Assembly (NCBI GenBank): GCA_963854835.1
Contig: OY978525.1
Coordinates: 24,513,253-24,577,252 of the forward strand
DNA from: Megamerina dolium
Lineage: Eukaryota; Arthropoda; Insecta; Diptera; Megamerinidae
Direction of reading: 5' to 3'
Length of the DNA stretch: 64,000 bases
Part shown: positions 39,801-45,829 of the stretch, piece by piece
How the letters are laid out: the number at the start of each line of letters is the position of its first letter
How positions within the stretch are numbered: position 1 is the first letter of the stretch
Made by a program: the position numbers and the translations under genes
Notes under the pieces: model-generated
What the model was told of the DNA's origin: nothing
The model's input: only the letters and a program-made list of their open reading frames with translations
The model's database searches: none

Positions 39801-42343
39801 AATGAGCAGCTTGGATGGCTATCCAATTGGTTCACAGTCATCACATCGTCGTCATGGTGTTGCTTCTAAATTAAGTGCGGACTCTGCATACGGAAGGTAA
39901 GTGGTGGGTAGGGTTGGAAACTATCAAATTATGTATTTTTATTTATTTGACCTTTGAAAATTAACCGGCATTAGATCCTTCTATGAAAGATTCGATCTTT
40001 TTCACCATCGGCGTTGGCCTTTTTGGCTGAAAAGAGCCCTTTCGTTAGCTACTTGGTTCTTCTCAGTTATAGCTTAGATCTTCGACATCTGCATTTAAGC
40101 GTACCGCTGTATTACAAATAGAAAATCTTCTTGGATTTAGTGATTTTTTGCATTCGCTATATTTTATATAACCATAACTTATGAAGAATTATTATTTGGG
40201 GTTCCATGATCTTCCACCTGCACACGTACATCTGAATTGAAAACAAAAAAAAACTCTTTGTACCACCCCTGGCCCTGTGCAAACCAAAGAGCTCACCAGT
40301 ATTCTGAACCTCATGACATCAGTCTAGAATCATACTTTTTTTCTGGTTAGGAACTGGAGACAAAAACCCTTTGGAACTACTACTGAAACGACGTCGCTCC
40401 CATCAGGTTACCAATCAAACATAGCTTCTCCAAGTTCAGCACATTTTTTGCTACTCCCCAGCGTCAACTCGCACTAGAAGGAAGCTGTTCAGCAACAAAA
40501 ATATTTCCCAGTCCGCCTGATGACAGTTTAACTTCAGCAGAGAATGTTTTAGCCTTAATTATAAAACGAATTTGCAAACAATTTGCAAGCATCCTGCATC
40601 TTCTTTGTTTTTCGACCACCTGCTATGTCTGATTCCACACTGATAAGATGTAAATTAGTTCGATGGATTTCTTAAAGTATTGGGGGAAGATTGGGAGGAG
40701 TTGGAGTATATATTGTTGTATACTCTTTCTAGTGAGTGCCGTAGCTCAATTAGTTAGTGCATTGGTCTTCTGTGCATGAGTCATAAGTCCCAAACCATCC
40801 CCTTGTCAGCAAACTATAGACAATTCCTTCGACAGTAACAATTTGCCATGCAAAATCATCTGCGACAAAACTGAAAACAAAAGTGATGTCACAAGGATTC
40901 TGCGGTTCAAAGTCGCTACAATACTATCCGAAATTTCACATGCAGAACGGCACAGTTAACGAAGCCCTGCCATATATTTATGGATATATTTTCTTCTGTG
41001 CGTAGATGCCTTTTTTTGGAGGTCGACCCAAAGGTAGGTAGTGCTCGCAGGCACTAAAAATTTCCCCCTTATATCTGGCATCTACCGACTCTTGAACCTC
41101 TTTCGCATTTCATCAGGGTGGAGCCGTTGACCTTTTAATCTGATACAAGGTCGTGGACAGCAGATCAACGCTGTGGATTTCACAGAATTTCTTTTCAAAA
41201 AGACAAATAATTATTGTTTCAAATGGTGCCAGCCTATCGGCAAGTAATTAGCGATTCCTCCGACAATTCCTATACATTTGCAAAGAAAAGTGTTGTCAAA
41301 AAAGTTCGAGCTTTCGGAGCCTGGTGAAATAAGTAGCCCTCTTAGCAATGAATGAAATTGCATTTATCATCTTAAGAGGCGACATGACTAGGGTTCTTTC
41401 ATTTCTCATGAATAATTTATTGTTATCGAATCTAAATGAATTCCGCTCTTGTCTTTTTCGACCAATCGACAGCCTTTCACGACAGCGTTCATCGGAATTA
41501 GTAACAACACCGCAGACACGTAACAACAGCAGTCGCTCAACAGCACGCCCATTAACATCGAGTACAGGCTCAAATACACCAGCTGCAACAACGCCAAGAT
41601 CAATACCAGTGACCCCAATAAGTACGGCTGATGCAAAAATGCAACATCGACAACAACAGCAACAACAAGATCAACCACATCAATATTCGAACACAACAGC
41701 AAATCGTACGCGTCAATACAGCGGCAGTGGTGGTGGTGGTGGTGGTGGCTCATCGGCTGCAAGTAGCAGTTCGGAGAATTCCGAATTGCCAACCATTGCA
41801 ACTTATAGTAAAAAGAAGTTTGCCGATAATAATCATCACCAACATCAACATCAACATCAGTATGAAATGTCACAATTACTTTATAGCAATAATACCAATA
41901 ATAATAATAATAATGATAATAATACCGATAGTCACAATGAACACTATAATCAAAATTATAGCAACAATAATAACATCTACAATAGTAATAATGATGATGA
42001 ATGTAATAATAATTTCGAATCATCATTTAACTCACCATCGCCACCATCATCGGCAGTAGCGGCAGCGGCAGCAGCAGCATCAGTCACTTTAAATGCTGCT
42101 GCCCGTACAGGCAATTTAATAGGATCAGCCATAACGGCACCAACAACACCAACAATATCATCGGCAGCAGCAGCGGCAGCAGTGGCAGCTAATCAATTAA
42201 ATGCAAATACATATTCCAATTCAAATCCAGCAATGAGCACAAGTATGAAAATGTCAAAATTCTGTCATGAGTGCGGTAGTAAATTTATAGTTGAGCAAGC
42301 GAAATTCTGCATGGATTGTGGTATTAGACGCATTGTATTGTAG
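6049..42343 (+). CDS. Giant two-C2HC-finger protein with C-terminal zinc ribbon, 8 coding exons, 2565 aa
   Basis: My join is 6049-7192, 26784-27097, 27213-27625, 27742-27930, 30573-30985, 33802-34852, 36594-39896, 41473-42343. It totals 7698 bases, with matching phase at every GT/AG junction and one terminal TAG. Exon 1 encodes a basic start ([19 protein letters not shown]) and long Ser/Thr/Asn/Gln runs. Two fingers of form CxxC-x11-HxxxC lie at residues about 414-433 and 569-588, as in the ZC2HC1 (zf-C2HC_2) family. The middle is low complexity, with the block [14 protein letters not shown] starting exon 7. The last 26 residues form a CxxC-x11-CxxC ribbon (Cys 2540, 2543, 2555, 2558). Metal binding follows from the family; the function is unknown to me. 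The length far exceeds ordinary ZC2HC1 proteins. I give no symbol because I cannot name the fly orthologue. Confidence 0.8.
7193..8369. other. Intronic, no feature beyond microsatellites
   Basis: Contains an A-run near 7253, a (TTC)n tract at about 7778-7801 and short ORFs without similarity. Nothing else supportable. Confidence 0.4.
8370..8830. repeat. Probable S2-family repeat units
   Basis: Phrases such as 'GATAGAGGGAAACTATGTTCAGG' broken over short stretches, 'CTCTAGAGACGATTCCG' and 'GGGGAGC' resemble the S2 units at 34910-36100 in the same orientation. Divergence is high and unit boundaries are unclear. Confidence 0.4.
8913..9991. mobile_element. TIR element (ends TTTCCCACGGCAC) hosting a nested MITE
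   Basis: The left end starts TTTCCCACGGCAC and continues into a GAATTACGTTGTTC block. The right end (9955-9991) is its inverted complement, GAACAACGTAATTC then GTGCCGTGGGAAA. The perfect terminal core is 13 bases, with further matches to about 35 bases. Removing the inserted MITE (9218-9741) leaves about 553 bases and no ORF, so it is a non-autonomous element. No convincing target-site duplication was seen. Confidence 0.75.
9218..9741 (-). mobile_element. MITE-A copy 1 (ends GCCTAGACAGACGGCAGC)
   Basis: 524 bases between inverted ends GCCTAGACAGACGGCAGC and its complement, flanked by TA on both sides (9216-9217 and 9742-9743). Internally there is a second CTGACAGACGGCAG block and several TTAATCCGGATTA-like palindromes. 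Copies 2 and 3 lie at 20501-21028 and 29637-30151 in the opposite orientation. No ORF. TA flanks suggest a Tc1/mariner-mobilised MITE, but TA may instead be part of the terminal repeat. Confidence 0.85.
9992..11367. other. Intronic, nothing recognised
   Basis: AT-rich. A 67-codon ORF at 10058-10261 has no recognisable motif and is probably chance. Confidence 0.4.
11368..11725 (+). mobile_element. MITE-B copy 1 (ends TTTTATTSGACA)
   Basis: 358 bases with inverted ends: TTTTATTGGACA at the left and TGTCGAATAAAA at the right. A closely similar copy lies at 32583-32935 in the same orientation. The shared right half includes GGCAGCACTG/GGCAGTACTG, 'TACTCGCTAA', 'TAGCACCTTTG' and 'GCTAGCTAAG'. No ORF. 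Confidence 0.75.
11798..13086 (-). mobile_element. Decayed mariner transposon
   Basis: On the minus strand, 12901-12590 opens with [18 protein letters not shown], the N-terminus typical of one mariner transposase group. It is followed by a helix-turn-helix-like [13 protein letters not shown]. The downstream region (12660-11880) reads as broken transposase. The right end, read inward, is ACAAGGGCGGTTAGATAAGTC. The left end carries a diverged counterpart near 11798-11826. Multiple frameshifts and a 258-base internal duplication make it non-functional. Confidence 0.75.
11941..12448. repeat. 258-bp tandem duplication inside the mariner relic
   Basis: The 250-base segment 11941-12190 recurs at 12199-12448, an exact 258-base offset, with only scattered substitutions. 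Both copies begin TTCGACCCAA and end in GTTGATCTC. The low divergence suggests a duplication more recent than the decay of the transposase. Confidence 0.85.
13087..14699. other. Intronic, nothing recognised
   Basis: AT-rich. A (TA)n/T-run lies near 13602-13632. ORFs near 13803-14108 are AT-rich with no motif and are most likely chance. Confidence 0.4.
14700..17480 (-). mobile_element. Mariner relic split by an RTE LINE
   Basis: Minus-strand 15170-14811 encodes the C-terminal catalytic part of a mariner transposase. It has [12 protein letters not shown], then [16 protein letters not shown], containing the second and third acidic residues of the DDD triad. The N-terminal part restarts after the LINE at 17287-17380 with [13 protein letters not shown], typical of mariner. 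The LINE insertion at 15532-17273 and several stops inactivate it. The outer limits are approximate. Confidence 0.8.
15532..17273 (-). mobile_element. 5'-truncated RTE-clade LINE
   Basis: Reverse-transcriptase relic on the minus strand. It reads from about 17272 ([20 protein letters not shown]) through [40 protein letters not shown] and the catalytic [12 protein letters not shown] to [10 protein letters not shown] single frameshift near 15890-15900 separates it from the downstream frame ([25 protein letters not shown]). The 3' end is a short TAAG repeat rather than poly(A), as usual for RTE elements. The flanks are an exact 13-base duplication, CGAAACACTAAAC, at 15519-15531 and 17274-17286. 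Missing endonuclease and frameshift mean it is dead on arrival or decayed since. Confidence 0.85.
17540..18000. repeat. S1 repeat units in reverse orientation
   Basis: The block GTAGGCGTGGTTTTCATCT at 17627 is the complement of AGATGAAAACCACGCC at about 1693-1708. The next unit has GTAGGCGTAATTTTTGG at 17780, 153 bases on. A third, weaker unit follows. Same period as the array at 1570-2400 but inverted. Confidence 0.75.
18001..18701. other. Intronic, nothing recognised
   Basis: Contains a (TTG)n run near 18173-18190 and an A-run near 18228. No gene evidence. Confidence 0.4.
18702..18998 (-). CDS. Small ORF of unknown function, 98 aa, antisense within intron 1
   Basis: A complete ATG-to-TAA frame beginning [16 protein letters not shown]. 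It has mixed, non-repetitive composition, including [16 protein letters not shown] and a C-terminal [14 protein letters not shown]. Unlike nearby ORFs it is not low complexity and does not match any repeat family in the window. I recognise no domain and no membrane segment is certain. It could be a small intron-nested gene, an exon of one, part of an unknown transposon, or chance. Confidence 0.25.
   Translation of the reverse strand: MDDEEYNQRIFFNDYGLHNKYSSLYNDIKNIQLYNNETNIIAFVVRPQLCTSILVENPSDFALYAYVILLGRVHYQCFAVKPMQLLLQPYFDSRILKV
19108..19453 (-). mobile_element. tRNA-derived SINE
   Basis: Read on the minus strand it starts TGGGTGCCGTAGCTCAGTGG, a tRNA-like head with an A box. It continues through the family body (CTCTGTGACAAAGCTCAGA, GTGATGTCACAAGTGTTCTG, CCGTTCGGAACCGGCTAAAA). 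It ends with the tail seen in the copy at 28350 (AGCCCTTTGGGG...AAGTGCCACATA). This is one of the longest copies in the window. Confidence 0.85.
19454..20079. other. Intronic, nothing recognised
   Basis: AT-rich with CTTCTT-type runs near 19758-19805. No gene evidence. Confidence 0.35.
20080..21690. repeat. Reiterated units (family S3), interrupted by MITE-A copy 2
   Basis: Diverged units share 'TGTATGGGAGCTACATTAAA', 'CTCGAACATTTCTTACGCAA' and 'GTCAAATATTGTTGTTCTA' phrases at roughly 160-175-base spacing, on both sides of the MITE at 20501-21028. The 3' end carries GGACGGACAGATATC and TTGATCAAGAATATATAAAC, a tail style common in dispersed dipteran repeats. No coding content. Probably one composite non-autonomous element. 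Confidence 0.6.
20501..21028 (+). mobile_element. MITE-A copy 2
   Basis: 528 bases between GCCCTGACAGACGGCAGC and the complement of an ACCTAGACAGACGGCAGC end, flanked by TA (20499-20500 and 21029-21030). Collinear with copy 3 and inverted relative to copy 1. It interrupts the S3 repeat block. No ORF. Confidence 0.85.
21850..22050 (-). mobile_element. Short relic of the mariner terminal region
   Basis: The stretch around 21985-22040 (ATGGCTGTCAAATAAAAAAC, TAAATGACA, AAAATTTGACAG) matches the non-coding end of the mariner at 12930-12990. Preceding bases resemble transposase antisense but no frame survives. Confidence 0.45.
22051..23514. other. Intronic, nothing recognised
   Basis: A 22-base T run lies near 22467-22488. 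No ORF with recognisable content. Confidence 0.35.
23515..23835 (+). mobile_element. tRNA-derived SINE
   Basis: Starts GGGTGCCGTAGCTCAGTAGC with a tRNA-like A box. It retains a B-box-like GGGATCAATCC near 23570 and the body (TTGCCATGAACAAC, GATATCACAAGGGTTCTGCC, CGTTCGGAACCG). The usual 3' tail is replaced after about 23830. Confidence 0.8.
23836..25779. other. Intronic, nothing recognised
   Basis: ORFs of 60-85 codons near 24059, 24305 and 25397 show no motifs. An A-run sits near 25082-25094. Confidence 0.35.
25780..26600. repeat. Reiterated ~140-160-bp units (family S2)
   Basis: At least four diverged units, each with a CATACTTACC-CCTACCTC block followed by TAAAGGGA/TTAGTGGAGCTCCCATACAA and ACACCTGAAAA. 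The blocks lie near 26090, 26245, 26402 and 26539. The reverse-complement version forms the array at 34910-36100, and same-strand units recur at 54690-55300. No coding content. Confidence 0.7.
26784..27097 (+). CDS. Giant zinc-finger gene, coding exon 2 (finger 1)
   Basis: Residues 382-486. Acceptor CCAACAG, donor CAT|GTAAGT (phase 0). Encodes the first finger [20 protein letters not shown], with Cys, Cys, His and Cys at 414, 417, 429 and 433. Confidence 0.85.
27213..27625 (+). CDS. Giant zinc-finger gene, coding exon 3 (finger 2)
   Basis: Residues 487 to the split codon 624. Acceptor ACGTAG, donor TTGAA|GTAAGC (phase 2). Encodes the second finger [20 protein letters not shown] at residues 569-588, then a charged helical stretch. 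Confidence 0.85.
27742..27930 (+). CDS. Giant zinc-finger gene, coding exon 4
   Basis: Residues about 624-687, basic then Ser/Asn rich. Acceptor TTTTATTAG, donor AAG|GTAAGC (phase 2). The pyrimidine tract upstream is strong. Confidence 0.8.
27931..28349 (+). other. Intron 4, 5' part
   Basis: Nothing coding. A fragment of a SINE head (GGGTGCCGTAGCTTTGTGG) lies at about 28220-28238. Confidence 0.5.
28350..28575 (+). mobile_element. tRNA-derived SINE, internally deleted
   Basis: Begins GGGTGCCGTAGCTCAGTGG. The segment between the A box and the CCATGAAAAAGC body is missing, including the B box. It ends AGCCCTTTGGGG...GTGCCACATA, followed by an AT/T tail. Confidence 0.85.
28576..29636. other. 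Intronic, nothing recognised
   Basis: A (GA)-rich tract spans roughly 29128-29195. No gene evidence. Confidence 0.35.
29637..30151 (+). mobile_element. MITE-A copy 3
   Basis: 515 bases between GCCTAGACAGACGGCAGC and a one-mismatch complement (GCTGCCGTTTGTCTAGGC), with TA on both sides. Immediately outside, ATAAT is shared by both flanks. Collinear with copy 2. No ORF. Confidence 0.85.
30573..30985 (+). CDS. Giant zinc-finger gene, coding exon 5
   Basis: Residues about 687-825. Acceptor TGGCAACAG, donor ACAG|GTATCT (phase 1). Gln/Lys rich, ending in a likely coiled-coil or helical segment ([20 protein letters not shown]). The acceptor's pyrimidine tract is weak, but phase and open frame fit only this choice. 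Confidence 0.75.
31860..32090 (-). mobile_element. Internally deleted RTE LINE fragment
   Basis: Positions 31866-31995 match the 3' coding part of the LINE at 15532-17273 (minus-strand [26 protein letters not shown]). At about 32015-32090 the sequence jumps to a region equal to about 16515-16585 of that copy. An internal deletion has removed roughly 0.8 kb of the reverse transcriptase. Confidence 0.75.
32583..32935 (+). mobile_element. MITE-B copy 2
   Basis: 353 bases starting TTTTATTCGACA and ending TGTCGAATAAA. Same orientation as copy 1 at 11368. The right halves match more closely than the left halves, where a stretch near 32650-32780 appears unrelated or inserted. Confidence 0.75.
33093..33366 (+). 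mobile_element. tRNA-derived SINE
   Basis: Head GGGTGCTGTAGCTCAGTGGG; body AAAGCTCTGTGACAAAGATT, AGATGTCACAAGGGTTCTGC and CGTTCGGAACCGGTTAATAT. Part of the anticodon-region equivalent is lost and the B box is altered. Confidence 0.8.
33802..34852 (+). CDS. Giant zinc-finger gene, coding exon 6
   Basis: Residues about 825-1175. Acceptor CTCAATTAG, donor CTCAG|GTTTGT (phase 2). Low complexity with Ala, Gln and Thr runs, then an acidic Asp run near 34720. The frame is open upstream of the acceptor, so the exon start rests on phase and the CAATTAG signal. Confidence 0.7.
34910..36100. repeat. S2 repeat units in reverse orientation
   Basis: Diverged units with GAGGTTAAGTATGTT blocks near 35345, 35513, 35670, 35875 and 36010, each followed by AAAAATATT/AAATTT and TCTAGATGCGATCC-like phrases. 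They are the reverse complement of the units at 25780-26600. They occupy most of intron 6. Confidence 0.65.
36594..39896 (+). CDS. Giant zinc-finger gene, coding exon 7 (1100 codons)
   Basis: Residues about 1175-2276. Acceptor CTAAATTAG, donor GGAAG|GTAAGT (phase 2). It opens with [20 protein letters not shown], the least repetitive block. Long Asn, Gln and Ser runs follow, then an acidic patch near 38660-38760, a His-rich patch near 39470-39520 and an Asp run near 39650. It ends SADSAYG, continued by SLSRQ from exon 8. Confidence 0.85.
40732..40975 (+). mobile_element. tRNA-derived SINE, diverged
   Basis: Head GAGTGCCGTAGCTCAATTAG with body TTTGCCATGCAAAATC and GATGTCACAAGGATTCTGCG. The most diverged full-length-like copy. 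Confidence 0.7.
41228..41345 (+). mobile_element. SINE fragment lacking the tRNA head
   Basis: Contains TCGGCAAGTAATTAGCGATT, a GTTGTCA-AAAAAGTTC block and TGGTGAAATAAGTAG, equivalent to the body and 3' part of the SINEs nearby. Confidence 0.5.
41473..42343 (+). CDS. Giant zinc-finger gene, coding exon 8 (terminal, zinc ribbon)
   Basis: Residues about 2276-2565. Acceptor AATCGACAG; completes Ser then [10 protein letters not shown]. Gln, Gly, Asn and Ala runs are followed by a conserved-looking terminus beginning [11 protein letters not shown] and ending IRRIVL, then TAG. The four Cys have zinc-ribbon spacing. Confidence 0.85.
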
Positions 42344-44453
42344 CTGAATTCATATTGTTTTGTTGTTTTGCAATTGTCTGTAATTTTTTTTTTTTTTTCG
42401 TTTGTTTGTTATAATTGTTGTATCATTTATTTGTGCTATCTATGCCAACAACATCATATATAATTCGAATGTAGTGCATTTAGTATAACAGAGGGAAAGA
42501 AAGAAAAAATCGATAATAATTCACAATTAGTATTCACAATGACATGATGTGGGATATTCTACATACAATTTTATTTATTAATTTATAAGGCGAATATACC
42601 TACTTCACGCAATCAATCAACGTGCATTACGTGTTAGTGCCTTAATATTCAATATGATGGTGCATAATAAGAATTCCGCAATATAACTAAACTACTTAAC
42701 ATAATATGAGTACCCCACTACGAAACTTAAAATATGTGTCCATTGTGAATACTATACTAATAATATTTGTATTTTTTAATCAATTGTATGTAAATTTTAT
42801 ATTAATATTTTCTTTTACTAAAACAAATTTTTGATTACAAAAACAAACAAAAAAAAACCAAAAATAAATCATCAAATATTTAGAATTAATATTGAATACT
42901 ACTACTGGAAAATATTTATATTTAAAACATGCATACATACATTTAAACATTTTATACCAAATTTAGTTTAACACACAAATTTTGCGCTTTAACTGACATT
43001 CTTGTATAATTTATCTTATTATTTTCTTTTGAGTTATTTAATAAATCTAATATATGTATATGTTAAAAAACAAAAAGAAAGAAACAAGCATTGCTTCATT
43101 AATACTTACTAAATACTAATACTTACATATTTCAATGGAAATGTGTCAATGCGATAAATAGTTATGTGATGAGAGACACGACAAAAAAGAAGGAAAAAAG
43201 AATTACGATTAGTTTCTTCACTATAAGAAATATGATTAAAAAGAATTAATCAAATGAAATTCGTAAGTAAAGATCATAGTTGTAACGGATGTAAGTGATT
43301 GGGTACCAATTAATTGAAGTCGGTGACGTTATAATACACTTTTGCGATATGTTGATTGACATTTGTTATATGGTGTTGTTAGTCAACACGTAAGGTAAAA
43401 AAAAAAAGTAAAGTAAAGTAATGTAAAAAACGGAGAGCTCAGTCCATATGCCATATGAGTGGGAAAGAAATAGCTAGCTGTAATATAAATGAGAAATATG
43501 ATTGAGAAGAAAGAGAATAACTCTCATTTCTGACATACACTACGTTGAAAATTTAATTTCAATAGACATTACGTTACGTACCAATACATTTTACCTTATC
43601 GCTCATATGATTTGATTATGAAATAAATTGGAACCGCTGATCCGTTACCTACCGATACGTGTTGACTTATCGCACCATTGCTGCGATACTTTCCAGTTAT
43701 GAAGATTTCAACCATTTTTCGTTTATTTCTATTTTCATATGGAGGATTTTTTTTTTGGATATTTTTATTTATACTCTTTCATCGCATTTAAATCGATTAT
43801 TAAAGAGAAATTTAAAAGAAATATAAATTTATCATAACTATTCGGATCAACGCAGGGAGAAAATACTTATTCAATTACTTATTAAAAAAACATTTTAGAA
43901 GTGTTTTGACAAAAAATTGACTGATTGGTTACATATGAAATTTTAAAGAGTTGATACAAGTAAGTGTTCGCTCCAGAATGATGCTCGACGATATTGCCTA
44001 TTAAAAGGCGTATTACAATATTTTTTTTAATTTCAAATTGTTTGTGGATACTTACCATGACATTTGAATGACATTAAAATGTCGCAAAAGTATATTGAAA
44101 CAGATAGACCGATGTTAATTAACCGATTTTGAAAAAAAGAATGTATTTTTTATTTTTTAATTCATAATTTTTTAATATTTTTTATATTTTCATATAGTCA
44201 ATTTAAAAAAATATTACCGTGTAATTGATTTGCTTTACTTTTCGGTCAGTATTTTTTGCTTCTTCTTCAAAGCACGTATATTTGTTGCAAAATGGGCTGA
44301 CTTTGATACACTAAATGTTCTTCTAAACGATGAGAATAGTTCTCATGAGAACGTCGCCATTTTGGTGTGAGAAATCTCAAAACGATATACACGAATACTT
44401 ATTGTCATTTCTCAATACTCTTTAGACGAATCGGTATTGCATATGCATAACTA
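42344..44453 (+). other. 3' UTR and flank of the giant gene
   Basis: AT-rich with no ORF. Candidate AATAAA signals lie at 42863-42868 and 43040-43045. Which one is used cannot be told from sequence. Confidence 0.45.
42863..42868 (+). terminator. Candidate poly(A) signal
   Basis: AATAAA about 520 bases after the stop codon of the giant gene; a second candidate sits at 43040. Confidence 0.4.
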
Positions 44454-45046
44454 ATACAAGGTAATTCAACGACAGGTGTCATTTTACACACTCATTTTAC
44501 AATATTCTATCTTGCGAATAACAACTCTAATATTGTCTTTGAGTGATTCAATATGTGCTGTGCAATTGACGTAGACATTATATTTAACGTAGCCCCAACG
44601 AAAAAAGTCGAATGGTGTTAAGTCGCACGATTTGAGAGGCCTCTCAGAATCTTTTTGGAGAAATCACAAAACCAAGACATTTTTCACGCAATAGAGCCAT
44701 TGTTTCACCAGCTGTTTTACCATAACATCAATTTTAGGTCAAAAAAGTTCCTGAACATCAACCGAAACGGTCGCGCACCAGCATCATTCAGATTGGTCGA
44801 CAGTTTTGCTTATTCACGTACTCAGACTGATGAAAATGAGTCTCATCACTCGGAATAATTTTGTTTCAGAAATCATGATCTTCTTTTTCACTATATCAAT
44901 GCGTTGTGCGAGCGTGTATCGATCCATATCTGAAAATATCTTGTTCTTTTCTGTCAACGAATGACAGTTGTATGTTGACACCTGAAAAAATTTAAAATGT
45001 CAAACGTCAAATTTAAAATGACACCTCTTGTTGAAATACTCTGTAT
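44454..45046 (-). mobile_element. TIR element with transposase relic
   Basis: Ends ATACAAGGTAATTCAAC...AGGTGTCATTTTA (44454-44486) and the complement at 45014-45046 match over 33 bases with five differences, including a perfect 13-base core. The outer TA fits a Tc1/mariner target. The interior reads on the minus strand as scraps of the DUF4817/DDE_3-type transposase. At about 593 bases it is internally deleted. Confidence 0.75.
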
Positions 45047-45675
45047 ATGATACAGGTTTTTAATGTTGCATACTTTCAAGCGCAATGTTATGATTACGAT
45101 ATGCATCATATAGTATATTCACCTTATTAATTGGTGAATTCAGAAAATATTAAAGAATTGCATGATGTGTCTAATTCTAATTTGGCCATTGGAGTGGTTC
45201 AAGCAATAACATGCTATTTTATTACAATATTATATTTAATAGATAGTAGTGACATTTAAAATTGATTTTGTAATATTAAAATTGAGTAAACTCGATGCAA
45301 TTAATTGTTTCTGTCTTCCTCTTACGATATGTTTTACTTCAGTTTTCGGTTTAATTAACACAATAAGACTGAATGGATCACAAAAAAGAAAGTGAAGAAA
45401 AAAGACATGCTTAAAACGAATGACTAGAATAAAAGAATTGAAAGAAAAAATGCATATCTTTGTAATCGCGTTACATAACCTCAAATTTTACTTGCATGAA
45501 TATGGACACTATACTCTTGCTATCATACCTGCTTTCACTTACTAAGTGCATAACTCAAATACACACACACTCACACACACACACAAATCCATACTTGCAC
45601 ATACATATTTTTTTAATTCATTATTTGTTTTTCTTTTTCTTTTATATTTTCATTTTTCCTCTTTTTCTGAAACAG

Positions 45676-45728
45676 ATGCTGCTGTAAATAGATTGAAACG
45701 AAATCTTCTAAAGAAATATTATTGTTAA
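45676..45728 (+). CDS. Candidate terminal exon behind a strong splice acceptor
   Basis: A long pyrimidine tract ends CTGAAACAG at 45675. With a phase-1 donor the exon reads (D)AAVNRLKRNLLKKYYC then TAA. With a phase-2 donor, such as exon 7 of the zinc-finger gene, it reads (R)CCCK then stop. AATAAA follows at 45818-45823. It could be an alternative last exon of the giant gene, the tail of another transcript, or a fortuitous site. Confidence 0.25.
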
Positions 45729-45829
45729 GTGTTTTGTTTTTTTTTTTTGTAATTTTCTATAAATAATTTTTCTTAAATACTACACCAATACATACAAGTA
45801 CTATACATATTCTAAAAAATAAACATACA

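Noticed and set aside
45496..45687. ORF with an apparent hydrophobic N-terminus upstream of 45676
   Set aside because: Its sequence comes from a (CA)n tract and the pyrimidine tract of a splice acceptor.
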